Source: Hymenobacter sp. GOD-10R (GTDB taxonomy: Bacteria; Bacteroidota; Bacteroidia; Cytophagales; Hymenobacteraceae). From it: a stretch of DNA of 64,000 nucleotides. The stretch spans positions 6,190,501 to 6,254,500 of the forward strand of contig NZ_CP141184.1 in the NCBI RefSeq assembly GCF_035609205.1, in the 5' to 3' direction. A program made the translations under genes and the position numbers. This document shows positions 8,897 to 17,406 of this stretch, piece after piece; within the stretch, counting starts at the first letter, position 1, and each line of letters opens with the position of its first letter. The notes under the pieces were generated by a model. It saw only the letters and a list, made by a program, of their open reading frames with translations. It did not search any database and was not told the origin of the DNA.

Positions 8897-9400
8897 CTAG
8901 CGACCAAAATCGTCTTGGACACGTACGATATCATCTTCATCTGAAGGCTGATCGGCGTTCGTGTGCTGCCAAATCTCGGCTAGCACGCCCCAATCGTTCA
9001 GGCCCACGAGGCGGTGCCGCTCGCCCTGCTTCAGCGTGATTAGCTCACCGGGCGCGTAGGTTTTCAGCTCGCCTTCTTCGTCCGTATCGCTCGTTACCAC
9101 GCCAACCGGACCTTGTAGCACCTTCCAAATCTCGGCGCGGCGGAAGTGATACTGCCACGACAAACGCTTCTGAGGCGCCACAATCAGAATCTTGGGACTC
9201 AGCTTGCCCGAAATGCGCAGGGTATCAACCGACAAGCCGTCAAAATACGTGTCAGCGAATTGCTGAGCTTGATCTTCGTTGATTACGAAGAAGCCACCCC
9301 ATGGGCGCGACTGATCTTGCTTGTCGATAGAGAAGCCTTGCTGCTCAAGTTGCTGCTCGGTTTGTTGAAAAAGGGTTTCCTTCTGATTTTCAGTGCTCAT
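8897..9400 (-). CDS. Cupin protein of the mannose-6-phosphate isomerase type II family
   Basis: A 167-residue single-cupin protein. The start is placed at ATG 9400; a TTG nine codons upstream (9427) is a weaker alternative. The features are those of the C-terminal isomerase half of ManC/AlgA-type enzymes: RPWGGFFVI, a metal-binding segment QKRLSWQYHFRRAEIW, the second cupin motif GELITLKQGERHRL, and the ending EIWQHT...DDIVRVQDDFGR. It lacks the nucleotidyltransferase half, so it is a stand-alone isomerase-type cupin, probably acting on a phosphosugar in the cytoplasm. The glutamine between the family's usual metal-binding histidines leaves catalysis open. It is transcribed alone, with its own terminator. 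Confidence 0.75.
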   Translation of the reverse strand: MSTENQKETLFQQTEQQLEQQGFSIDKQDQSRPWGGFFVINEDQAQQFADTYFDGLSVDTLRISGKLSPKILIVAPQKRLSWQYHFRRAEIWKVLQGPVGVVTSDTDEEGELKTYAPGELITLKQGERHRLVGLNDWGVLAEIWQHTNADQPSDEDDIVRVQDDFGR

Positions 9401-9875
9401 GTTTAGGTAAGCTAAAAGGTGAGCCAAGGGCGAACTTCGCTTTGGCAGGTGATTCTTTGGTCAATGATCGGGCTGCAATATAGCATTGGAGTTGTTCTTA
9501 CGCGTGCTAAGCTAGCTCAACGCTGGTTGTCAACTTCCCTCAACCAGTCGTGTAGTTGCCCAGACTGGATCTTCATTTTGCTGGGCAAGGCAACGCGAAA
9601 TATCAGCTAGGTACTCTGGCTGCTATTATGAAGCCTAAGTGGCATCGGGTTCTTCCTCTTGAGCACTTAAAACGCATCTGCACACAGGATTATAATTTAA
9701 TCATTCTATTATAAACTTTCCTTTTTTCAATAAAACATCATTGACTTTCCTCTAAACGCGTGCTACATTCAGGACTATAACGCCGCCGCTACAGTCGTTT
9801 GCCCTACCCTATCTACCTGCCGTCCAGGCACACCTATCTGCTTTTCGCATTTATTCACTCCTGCTTCTATGTCTT
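9401..9875. other. Intergenic region with AT-rich stretch
   Basis: This 475-bp gap separates the divergent cupin and LuxR-type genes. The segment 9690-9740 is distinctly AT-rich. A TTGACT at 9741-9746 is followed, after 17 bases, by TACATT at 9764-9769, a sigma-70-like arrangement that could drive the LuxR-type gene. No credible small protein or RNA gene was found. Confidence 0.35.
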
Positions 9876-10508
9876 ATGTCTACGCCGTCAGGAGCGGTCT
9901 TACTTGCCGCCCCACCTACTCTGCATCGCTCAGGTTTGGACGTTACGCTACGCGGAGCTTGGCCTGAGCTAACCCTGCGCATCGTGCCCGACCCCGACCA
10001 GCTATCAGCGCTTCTTCAGCATCAGCGCTTTGCCCTAGTCATCGCCGACAGTACTGTGCCTGGGTCTAGCTTACTGGCCCAGCTCCTGCACCTGCGACTA
10101 CGACACTCATCTCAGCAGATGCTCTTGCTCACGGACGCACGCCTATCAACTGCGACTCGCCAGCAGATCGCGCAGTCAGGCTATCCGCTCCTGTCCCGTA
10201 ACGCCATGCCAACCGAAGTAGTAGCCACTGTTGGAGAGCTACTCGCACGCGCTGGGAGCAGCTTATTCTCTGCTCCCTCTTCCTATACGCGCCCTGGCAA
10301 GCCTGCTACTGCCTTGAGTCGTCGGGAATTAGAGGTGCTGCGCTTGGTAGTAGACGACTGCTGCAATCAGGAAATAGCGGACCGCTTGTACGTGAGCGTG
10401 CGCACCGTAGAGAGCCACCGCCGCGCCTTGCTTCAGAAAACGGGCGCCAAAACGCTGGTCGGCTTGGTGGTACAGGCAGTGCGTGAAGGCTGGGTGCAGG
10501 TAGCGTAG
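9876..10508 (+). CDS. Orphan LuxR-family regulator with a degenerate receiver domain
   Basis: A 210-residue NarL/FixJ-type transcription regulator. Residues 145-205 form the LuxR helix-turn-helix (LSRRELEVLRLV, then NQEIADRLYVSVRTVESHR). The N-terminal 120 residues align with a receiver domain: the phospho-acceptor position is kept as Asp58 (VIADSTVPG), but the acidic metal-binding pair is replaced by Ala11-Ala12, and the conserved switch Lys is Arg108 (LLSRNAMP). Such atypical receivers usually respond to something other than phosphorylation. No histidine kinase is adjacent. The start codon is ATG 9876; an earlier ATG at 9869 is in a different frame. Confidence 0.85.
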   Translation: MSTPSGAVLLAAPPTLHRSGLDVTLRGAWPELTLRIVPDPDQLSALLQHQRFALVIADSTVPGSSLLAQLLHLRLRHSSQQMLLLTDARLSTATRQQIAQSGYPLLSRNAMPTEVVATVGELLARAGSSLFSAPSSYTRPGKPATALSRRELEVLRLVVDDCCNQEIADRLYVSVRTVESHRRALLQKTGAKTLVGLVVQAVREGWVQVA

Positions 10509-10531
10509 CCACTATCGGCGGTAAATAATAG

Positions 10532-10565
10532 CCGCGGATCTGCTGATTTGAAAGTAGATCCGCGG
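10532..10565 (+). terminator. GC-rich hairpin after the LuxR-type gene
   Basis: A perfect 10-bp stem (CCGCGGATCT, 10532-10541 with 10556-10565) lies 24 bases after the LuxR-type gene. There is no U-tract, so termination is uncertain. Confidence 0.4.
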
Positions 10566-10617
10566 TGCTTCAGCAAGTTGCGTTGCGTCCGTTTCATCTT
10601 CTCTAGGGGGTGCTCCT

Positions 10618-12198
10618 ATGGCCTACTTCGACTTACACGCCCACCCGGTATTGAAGGCGCACTTGAGCGGCACCCAAACCGCGAACCGCCGCCCCGTATG
10701 GTCTAGTGACCAAGACGACATACCTGTTGCCTCCCCGCTGGTTCTCTTTATGCGCAACATTTTGCGGCATCAAGCCAACCTGTACCAATTGGAAGCAGGG
10801 GAGGTAAAACTGAGCGTGTCGGTGCACCACTCCCCCGAGATTGGGATGGTAGAAAGCAACCTTTTTCACACTGTTGCTAATCAGATTCCCTCTTTTGTTA
10901 GCCCCGCTTTGCTGCGCGAGGTACAGCAAGTTGGGAAACCGGAGAAGCGGACGTACTTCGATCATCTGTGCGACTCGCTGGCGCTGTTGCCCGATGATCT
11001 CACGGGGCCACAAGGGCAGCGCGTGAACGTGCTCCGCAGCCTTGTCGAGTACGACCCGGAAGCTCTCAACTTCATCCGGGCCATTGAGGGGGCGCACTGC
11101 CTCTACAGCGACCCGACCGGCGAATCGGCCGCGGACAACTTACAAACGTTGCTGAACGAAGGTCACCGTTTTCTATACCTGACCCTAGCTCACCTTACTG
11201 ACAATCATATCTGCACCCACGCTTTCGGGATGCGCATGAAAGTTGGCCCCGTTACAGTTAGCCGCAATGAGGCGTTCTACCCGCGCGGCATGGGTCTGAC
11301 GGACACCGGCAAAAACCTGATTCGCGTAGCGCTGAAAGCCGGCGTCCTGATCGACGTGAAGCACCTAAGCAGCGCCAGCCGGATACAGTACTACGAGTTG
11401 CGGCAAACGGAATTTCCTAATGTCCCTATCCTGTGCAGCCACGGCGCGGCGGCTGGTTGTAGTCGCGACAAGCCACCTATTCGCAAGGCAGTGGCGCATC
11501 ACACCATAGAAAACTTGGTAGTGGTGCACTACAAGCAGGGCGGCTTCCTCAAACCTAGGATAACGCCGCAGGATTTCAACTGCTGGTCAATCAATATGTA
11601 CGACGAGGACATCCGCGAAATCGTAGCGTCGGGTGGGATGATCGGTATTTCGCTTGACAAGCGCATTCTGGGCGTGAATAAAACCGCGAAGGAAATCTTC
11701 AGCCGCGAAGAATATGACCTAATTAAGGTTCGCCCGGAGGTAACACCGGCGCAACAAGAGCCCGCCGCAGATGCCGACGTGGAGGACGAAGACGACCTAC
11801 TCGAAGCCGACGAGCTAGCCGACATGGCCGAAGCACGCCAGTCGCTTGCCCATGACGAAGCCGGTATCAGCGCCCTGGAGTTTGCCCAGCGGCGCCATCT
11901 TAAGTTCCTGGCTCATCAGATTCTGTACATGGTGAGCGTGGGCGGAAAAGATACCTGGGACTGCCTGTGTATCGGCTCCGACTTCGACGGCCTTATTGTG
12001 CCCGTGAAATGCGCCCGCTCTGTGCTAGACTTCGATGATATTGAGGACGCCTTGGTCAAGCGCCTGGTGGGCCTAGCCGATAACGACCCACATACCGACT
12101 ACGGCCTGACGCCCAGCAATGTGCGCGAGCGGGTGCGGGGCCTACTCTGGCGCAACGGTTGGCAGTTTCTGGAGCGGCACTTCAACCAAGCCATGTAG
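10618..12198 (+). CDS. M19 (membrane dipeptidase)-like metallohydrolase
   Basis: A 526-residue TIM-barrel metallohydrolase. Metal-ligand motifs in family order are FDLHAHP (His7, His9), AIEGAHC (about 158), the LYLTLAHLTDNH strand, IDVKHLS, ILCSHGAAAG (about 275) and GSDFDG (453-458). These match the renal-dipeptidase/amidohydrolase superfamily, whose members split dipeptides or related amide bonds with a binuclear zinc centre. The protein is longer than typical M19 enzymes because of insertions, including a strongly acidic segment at residues 382-406. There is no signal peptide, so it is probably cytoplasmic. AGGGGG shortly before the ATG is one of the few good ribosome binding sites in the window. 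The substrate is unknown. Confidence 0.7.
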   Translation: MAYFDLHAHPVLKAHLSGTQTANRRPVWSSDQDDIPVASPLVLFMRNILRHQANLYQLEAGEVKLSVSVHHSPEIGMVESNLFHTVANQIPSFVSPALLREVQQVGKPEKRTYFDHLCDSLALLPDDLTGPQGQRVNVLRSLVEYDPEALNFIRAIEGAHCLYSDPTGESAADNLQTLLNEGHRFLYLTLAHLTDNHICTHAFGMRMKVGPVTVSRNEAFYPRGMGLTDTGKNLIRVALKAGVLIDVKHLSSASRIQYYELRQTEFPNVPILCSHGAAAGCSRDKPPIRKAVAHHTIENLVVVHYKQGGFLKPRITPQDFNCWSINMYDEDIREIVASGGMIGISLDKRILGVNKTAKEIFSREEYDLIKVRPEVTPAQQEPAADADVEDEDDLLEADELADMAEARQSLAHDEAGISALEFAQRRHLKFLAHQILYMVSVGGKDTWDCLCIGSDFDGLIVPVKCARSVLDFDDIEDALVKRLVGLADNDPHTDYGLTPSNVRERVRGLLWRNGWQFLERHFNQAM

Positions 12199-12452
12199 CG
12201 CATTCGCCGAACAAGCAACGACAGCCTAGTTATATCCCAATCAGGCCTGCACCTAGATTCATTTGCTACGTCTCAGTTCAACGCAGAACCGAGCGCGGCA
12301 TTTACACTACTACATTGATTATAAGCAAGTTATTAATAACACCAAGAAGAGATAAGCAGGAAGCAGTGTAAAGTTCAGTGCTGGCACGGACTAAAAGGAA
12401 GCTGAGCGACCAGACTTTAGGTGGACCCCATCCACCCTACAAGCCCTCACAT

Positions 12453-13604
12453 ATGTTCGACAGCCCTCTGTTTGACACCGCTATTGCGCTTATCACGCTG
12501 TACCTGCTATTCAGTCAGCTTACACTTTCTTTCGTTGAGTTGCCGGCCGGTTTTCTAAACACGCGTGGAAAATACTTATACGACCACTTGGCACTGGCAC
12601 TAGGGCCAGCAGCCCACGCGGCCTTCTATGCAGCGCCTTCCATTCAAGCGCTCATGCTGCCTCAGAGTCAGAAAAGTCCACTATTACGATCTTTTATTGC
12701 TGGGTGGCCAGCCTATATCAGCGAAACGCTATTTGCACAGACTATCATTGCCTGGGTGAGCAGCTTAGCCCCCGCTGCTACGCCACCCCTACCAGGGATT
12801 CAACAATTTGGAACAGGCCTAGCTCTCATGGCTCCTTCTTCGTTCAAAGGGCTTCTCGAAACCTTATACATAAATGCCACAGCTACGGCTACCGCCCCTA
12901 TTGGCACGGCTACTGCGGAAGAGCAAAGCAAAGCGCTTCAAACCAACTTAGAAGGTTGGTTCCATGATTTTGGCGAGAGAATGACGGGTTGGTATAAGCG
13001 CGACAATCGTAAATACCTTTTCATAGCCGGATTCTTGGTTGCCCTCTTAGCCGACGTAGACACCGTGCGGCTCAGCCGCTTCATTGCCGATTCCAGCAAT
13101 TCGGAGGCACGCGCAACATTAGTAGCAGCCGGCGTGAAAGCGGCCCAGGAAGCAGCACCACCAGATATCACTTACAAGCCAACTGATTCGGCGGAAGCGC
13201 AAAAGTATCAGCAGCAACGGCAAGCTAAGTGGGATTCTGTGTTGATAGCCGGTAATAAGGAGCTACAAACTACGCTGGCAGCCGTGCCGAAAGTAGGCTT
13301 ACCGCTAGGGTTCCTGCGCTGGAATGACCACAGTACCGTGCGAAATAGCAAAACTGGCAACTACGAGTGGGCGCCTAGTGCCGATGACTACCAGATGCCA
13401 GACTACGCTCGGCGGCGAAAACTGGACCCCACAACGGGCAAATCGTCGCTACTCAGCTCTGAAGCGTGGCTATGGCCAATTGGCGGCTGGCTGCTCACCG
13501 CTTTTGCCATGATGCTAGGTGCGCCTTTCTGGTTCGAGACACTAGTAAAGTTTATCAACATCCGCAATGTGGGTATCAAACCAGCCAAGGCGGACGATAA
13601 CTAG
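12453..13604 (+). CDS. Membrane-anchored protein of unknown function
   Basis: A 383-residue protein with a transmembrane segment at the extreme N-terminus (LFDTAIALITLYLLFSQ) and another near the C-terminus (WLLTAFAMMLGAPFWFETL), plus a weaker hydrophobic segment around residue 185. The start is taken as ATG 12453 (MFDSPLFDTAIAL) because this matches a recurrent bacterial family that begins with such a helix and ends with GAPFWF followed by a short cytoplasmic tail; the frame is open upstream to 12378. The middle is soluble, Ala-rich, and carries a patch KYQQQRQAKWDSVL. I do not recognise a function. It is not obviously in an operon and converges on the ettA terminator region. Confidence 0.7.
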   Translation: MFDSPLFDTAIALITLYLLFSQLTLSFVELPAGFLNTRGKYLYDHLALALGPAAHAAFYAAPSIQALMLPQSQKSPLLRSFIAGWPAYISETLFAQTIIAWVSSLAPAATPPLPGIQQFGTGLALMAPSSFKGLLETLYINATATATAPIGTATAEEQSKALQTNLEGWFHDFGERMTGWYKRDNRKYLFIAGFLVALLADVDTVRLSRFIADSSNSEARATLVAAGVKAAQEAAPPDITYKPTDSAEAQKYQQQRQAKWDSVLIAGNKELQTTLAAVPKVGLPLGFLRWNDHSTVRNSKTGNYEWAPSADDYQMPDYARRRKLDPTTGKSSLLSSEAWLWPIGGWLLTAFAMMLGAPFWFETLVKFINIRNVGIKPAKADDN

Positions 13605-13817
13605 GACAAATAGCCAGCTTTTTTGCGCCTCAAGCCAAGCGCCAACATGCTCACGAGCTTCCAGGCAACTACTTCGACGGCTCTAATTAAGTATCCTCCT
13701 TTCTCGACAAAACGCTTCTATGGCTTCTCTACTTATCGCAACGGAAGCTTACTGTGTGCTCGACAGCATCGGCGGTAATGGACAATACTTGCTCTTGAAA
13801 AAAAGTAAAGAAATAGA

Positions 13818-13857
13818 AGAGCCGCGCCGTCAGATGTAGTTCTGACGACGCGGCTCT
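13818..13857. terminator. Bidirectional terminator between membrane-protein gene and ettA
   Basis: A 16-bp stem with one mismatch (13818-13833 with 13842-13857, arm AGAGCCGCGCCGTCAG), flanked by A and T runs. It lies 18 bases beyond the ettA stop and can also end transcription from the plus strand. Confidence 0.8.
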
Positions 13858-13874
13858 TTTGGAAGCTCAGCTAC

Positions 13875-15536
13875 TTACCCTAGCTTCTTATACCGTACGC
13901 GCTTCGGCTCCACATCACCGAGGCGCTTCTTCTTGGCCTCCTCATAATCAGAGAAATTACCCTCGAACCACACCACTTCCGAGTCGCCTTCGAAGGCTAG
14001 GATGTGCGTGGCGAGGCGGTCCAAGAACCACCGGTCGTGGCTGATGATAACGGCACAGCCGGCGAAGTTCTCCAGCGCGTCTTCAAGGGCGCGGATGGCG
14101 TTTACGTCGAGGTCGTTGGTAGGCTCATCAAGCAGCAGCAGGTTGGCACCTTGCTTCAAGGTGGTAGCTAGGTGCACGCGGTTCCGCTCCCCGCCCGAGA
14201 GCGAACCGACTTTCTTCTCCTGGTCGCCGCCGCGGAAGTTGAAGTTGCTTACGTAGGCGCGGGCATTCACCGGGCGGCCAGCAAGCAGCATGGTCTCGGT
14301 ACCGCCCGAAATTGTCTCAAACACTGACTTGTTCGGGTCCAGCGTGTCATGCTGCTGGTCTACGTAGGCCGTCTGCACCGTGGGGCCGACTTCGAACGTG
14401 CCGGCATCGGGTTGCAGCTGGTCGGTGATAAGGCGGAACAGCGTGGTTTTGCCGGCGCCGTTCGGGCCAATGATCCCCACAATACCGCCCTGCGGTAGCG
14501 CAAAGCTCAGGTTTTCAAATAGCAGCTTGTCGCCAAAGGCTTTAGTCAGCCCCTCGGCCTCAATCACCTGGGCACCTAGGCGTGGCCCGTCGGGGATGAA
14601 CAACTCTAGCTTTTGCTCTTTCTCCTTGGCGTCTTCATTCACCATTTTGTCGTAGCCAGCAAGGCGCGCTTTGCTCTTGGCTTGACGGGCTTTCGGCGCC
14701 ATACGCACCCATTCCAGCTCGCGCTGTAAGGTTTTTTGGCGCTTGCTCTCCGTTTTTTCTTCCTGAGCCAAGCGGTTAGCTTTCTGCTCTAGCCACGAAG
14801 AATAGTTGCCTTTCCACGGAATACCTTCGCCACGGTCTAGCTCCAGAATCCAGCCGGCTACGTTGTCAAGGAAGTAGCGGTCATGGGTTACGGCAATGAC
14901 GGTGCCTTTGTATTGCTGCAAGTGCTGCTCCAGCCACAGCACGCTTTCGGCGTCGAGGTGGTTGGTCGGCTCGTCGAGCAACAGCACGTCGGGCTCTTGC
15001 AGCAGCAGACGACATAGGGCCACGCGACGCTTCTCACCACCCGAGAGGTTTGCTACCACAGCATCGCCGGGAGGCGTGCGCAGGGCATCCATCGCGCGCT
15101 CTAGCTTACTGTCGAGGTTCCAGGCATCTAGCTGATCGAGGCGCTCCTGCACGGCGCCTTGACGCTCCAGCAACTTGTCGAAGTCGGCATCTTCGGCTCC
15201 GAAGGCTTCGTTGATTTCGTCGAATTCCTTGAGTAAGGCTACAGTTTCGGCAGTGCCTTCCTGAACTATTTCCAATACCGTTTTGGTAGGGTCGAGCTGG
15301 GGCTCCTGCTCTAGGTAGCCCACCGAGTAGCCCGGCGACCACACTACTTCGCCCTGAAATTTCTTGTCGACACCAGCAATAATCTTAAGCAGGCTCGACT
15401 TACCCGAGCCGTTCAGACCCAGCACGCCAATCTTGGCGCCGTAAAAAAAGGAGAGATAAATATTCTTTAAGACTTGCTTCTGCGGCGGAAAAATCTTGCT
15501 CACGCCGGCCATCGAGAAAATGATGGTTTCGCTCAT
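13875..15536 (-). CDS. ettA: ABC-F translation factor EttA
   Basis: A 553-residue soluble tandem ATPase of the ABC-F group, which binds the ribosomal E site and gates entry into elongation according to ATP/ADP ratio. Each half has a Walker A (GLNGSGKSS near residue 42; GPNGAGKTT near 355), a signature (LSGGEKRRV; LSGGERNRV) and a Walker B followed by EPTN. The linker carries the charged P-site tRNA-interaction motif and the arm between blades typical of EttA (WVRMAPKARQAKSKARL). The length fits EttA rather than Uup or YbiT. It is transcribed alone, with a strong terminator. On the minus strand a TACCTTTC sequence near 15560-15570 could be its -7 box. Confidence 0.95.
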   Translation of the reverse strand: MSETIIFSMAGVSKIFPPQKQVLKNIYLSFFYGAKIGVLGLNGSGKSSLLKIIAGVDKKFQGEVVWSPGYSVGYLEQEPQLDPTKTVLEIVQEGTAETVALLKEFDEINEAFGAEDADFDKLLERQGAVQERLDQLDAWNLDSKLERAMDALRTPPGDAVVANLSGGEKRRVALCRLLLQEPDVLLLDEPTNHLDAESVLWLEQHLQQYKGTVIAVTHDRYFLDNVAGWILELDRGEGIPWKGNYSSWLEQKANRLAQEEKTESKRQKTLQRELEWVRMAPKARQAKSKARLAGYDKMVNEDAKEKEQKLELFIPDGPRLGAQVIEAEGLTKAFGDKLLFENLSFALPQGGIVGIIGPNGAGKTTLFRLITDQLQPDAGTFEVGPTVQTAYVDQQHDTLDPNKSVFETISGGTETMLLAGRPVNARAYVSNFNFRGGDQEKKVGSLSGGERNRVHLATTLKQGANLLLLDEPTNDLDVNAIRALEDALENFAGCAVIISHDRWFLDRLATHILAFEGDSEVVWFEGNFSDYEEAKKKRLGDVEPKRVRYKKLG

Positions 15537-15675
15537 AGGAAAGGATGCTGATTTGCTTTCGGAAAGGTAGGAAAGATGGCTCGAATCTGCTGACTAGCTT
15601 TTAACTGCGTTGAAAATGTAGTGTGCCTTATTTGCATTAATTGACTTACTTGGCTCAACTATCAATCTCTCTTTC

Positions 15676-16995
15676 ATGCGTTTATCGCTACTCACGCTGA
15701 TTCTGTTTTGCTGCATTCGGCTTGTCTCAGCGCAGACACCTTCTAGTCAGCCGCTGACCGCCGTAAAATGCGGACGGCTCCTGGATGTGCGCTCGGGTAA
15801 AATACTAACGAATGCGGTGGTGCTGGTGCAAGATGGCCGCATCCAGAAAGTTGGAGCCAACCTAGCTATCCCGGCCGACGCCCAAGTGCTTGACCTAGGT
15901 AATGCCCTGGTGCTGCCCGGCCTTATCGACGCGCACACCCACCTGTTGCAGAACTACGATGGCAAAATAGGGGGCGACGACGTGAACATGCTCCTTACCG
16001 TAACGCAGCTCGGCAACACGCGTCGGGCGCTGCTAGGTGCTGCCATGGGCCGCGAAGACATAGAGGCAGGCATCACGACGGTGCGCGACCTAGGCAACAG
16101 CGGCCTTAACGGCGACGTGGCTCTACGCGACGCTATTACTCAGGGCTGGGTCGTGGGGCCGCGCATCGTGGCGTCTACTCGGGCCCTAGCAGCGGCAGGA
16201 GGACAGTTTGGGCAGGTCACGGCCGAGGCGCAGCAGCTGGTCGCGCAGGAGTACGTGACGATCAGTGGCGTGGAGGAAGCTCGACGGGCCGTGCGCCAAG
16301 CTCTCTACGATGGCGCCGACTGCATCAAGGTTATCGTGAACACCGGTCCGCGCGTGGTGTCGCTGGAAGAAATAAAGGTAATTGTAGAGGAGGCACACCG
16401 GGTAGGCAAAACGGTAGCCGCCCACGCCATCGGTGACCAAGCCACGAGCATTGCCGTTGAGGCGGGCGTCAACTCCATTGAGCACGCCTACTCCATCCCC
16501 GACGATGTGCTGAAACTGATGGCCAAGAAGAACATTTTTCTAGTTCCGACTGATTACCCGGCCGAGTTTTATGTTAGCGTTAGCCCTGCGCCTCCTGGTG
16601 CTTCGGCCGAAATGTACTTATCTGGCGCCCAAGAGTTTGCAGAGGCCAACCACAAACGCCTCGCCCGTGCCGTAAAAGCCGGCGTCCGGATTGCGGCCGG
16701 TTCCGACGAGTACTACCAAGTGCCGGGCAAAACGCGAGGGCAAGCTAGCCTGATGATGTTCCGGGCCTACGCCGCGTCGGGTATGTCGCCGCTGGAAATC
16801 ATTCGCGCTGCCACCTTGAATGCCGCCGAGCTACTTGGAGCTAAGAGTTGGCTTGGCGCCCTCGAACCCAACTTCTACGCCGACCTGATAGCCGTAGAAG
16901 GCGACCCGCTTACCGATATTACCGCGCTGGAGCACGTGTCGTTTGTGATGAAAGAAGGCAAGGTGATAAAGAACGAAACTAACACGAAAAGGTAA
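15676..16995 (+). CDS. Secreted amidohydrolase (imidazolonepropionase/prolidase-like)
   Basis: A 439-residue metal-dependent amidohydrolase with a Sec signal peptide (hydrophobic to about residue 18, predicted cut after SAQ). It has the composite fold of this family: an N-terminal beta sandwich, then the TIM barrel with DAHTHLL (first two metal ligands), the metal-bridging Lys region IKVIVNTG, HAIGDQA, NSIEHAYSI and the late Asp in AAGSDEYY, and a C-terminal sandwich strand set ending with LEPNFYADLIAVEGDPL. Periplasmic members in Bacteroidota often act on Xaa-Pro or acylated peptides, but the substrate here is unknown. The gene is monocistronic. Confidence 0.85.
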   Translation: MRLSLLTLILFCCIRLVSAQTPSSQPLTAVKCGRLLDVRSGKILTNAVVLVQDGRIQKVGANLAIPADAQVLDLGNALVLPGLIDAHTHLLQNYDGKIGGDDVNMLLTVTQLGNTRRALLGAAMGREDIEAGITTVRDLGNSGLNGDVALRDAITQGWVVGPRIVASTRALAAAGGQFGQVTAEAQQLVAQEYVTISGVEEARRAVRQALYDGADCIKVIVNTGPRVVSLEEIKVIVEEAHRVGKTVAAHAIGDQATSIAVEAGVNSIEHAYSIPDDVLKLMAKKNIFLVPTDYPAEFYVSVSPAPPGASAEMYLSGAQEFAEANHKRLARAVKAGVRIAAGSDEYYQVPGKTRGQASLMMFRAYAASGMSPLEIIRAATLNAAELLGAKSWLGALEPNFYADLIAVEGDPLTDITALEHVSFVMKEGKVIKNETNTKR

Positions 16996-17406
16996 GTAGC
17001 CGATAACTTTCATTCTCAGGGATAGTTATCGAATAATAGCTACTGTAGGATCCGGAAAGCAGGATGCGCTGCTAGTTAGTCTCCGAACATAAGCAACCCA
17101 ACGGCCTCAGATGTGTATTTATTTTACTAGCACTAGGGCGTTATGATCCAAGAATTTAAGGTCCTGCCAAATAGCTCGAAACCTAGCTTATTCTTTGTAA
17201 AAGATAACCCCTTACCGCCTTCGCCCGTAGCGACCCTGGTACTGTTGTTTGTTCTGTTGCAAAAGTGCGGCTCAGCTTTTAGGTTGCAACCGAGCAGTTG
17301 TTGCGATGGGTGCTAAAACCAGCTATTTTGCTTATCATACCGTAAACTTGTACATCTTTCTGCTCCGAACACCTAGCCCTCACCTATTCCTTCCGCGTAT
17401 TAGTTT
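16996..17406. other. Intergenic region, no gene
   Basis: This 411-bp gap has an 8-bp hairpin (CGATAACT at 17002-17009 with 17025-17032) right after the amidohydrolase gene, possibly a weak terminator. A TTTTG...TACATCTTT arrangement at about 17326-17359 could be the promoter of the DUF349 gene. No open frame there looks coding. Confidence 0.35.

Noticed and set aside
9419-9610. A 63-codon frame in the gap before the LuxR-type gene
   Set aside because: It starts with GTG, has no ribosome binding site, and overlaps the leader of the divergent cupin gene.
13719-13838. A 39-codon frame between the membrane-protein gene and ettA
   Set aside because: It runs into the terminator hairpin and has no ribosome binding site or known family.
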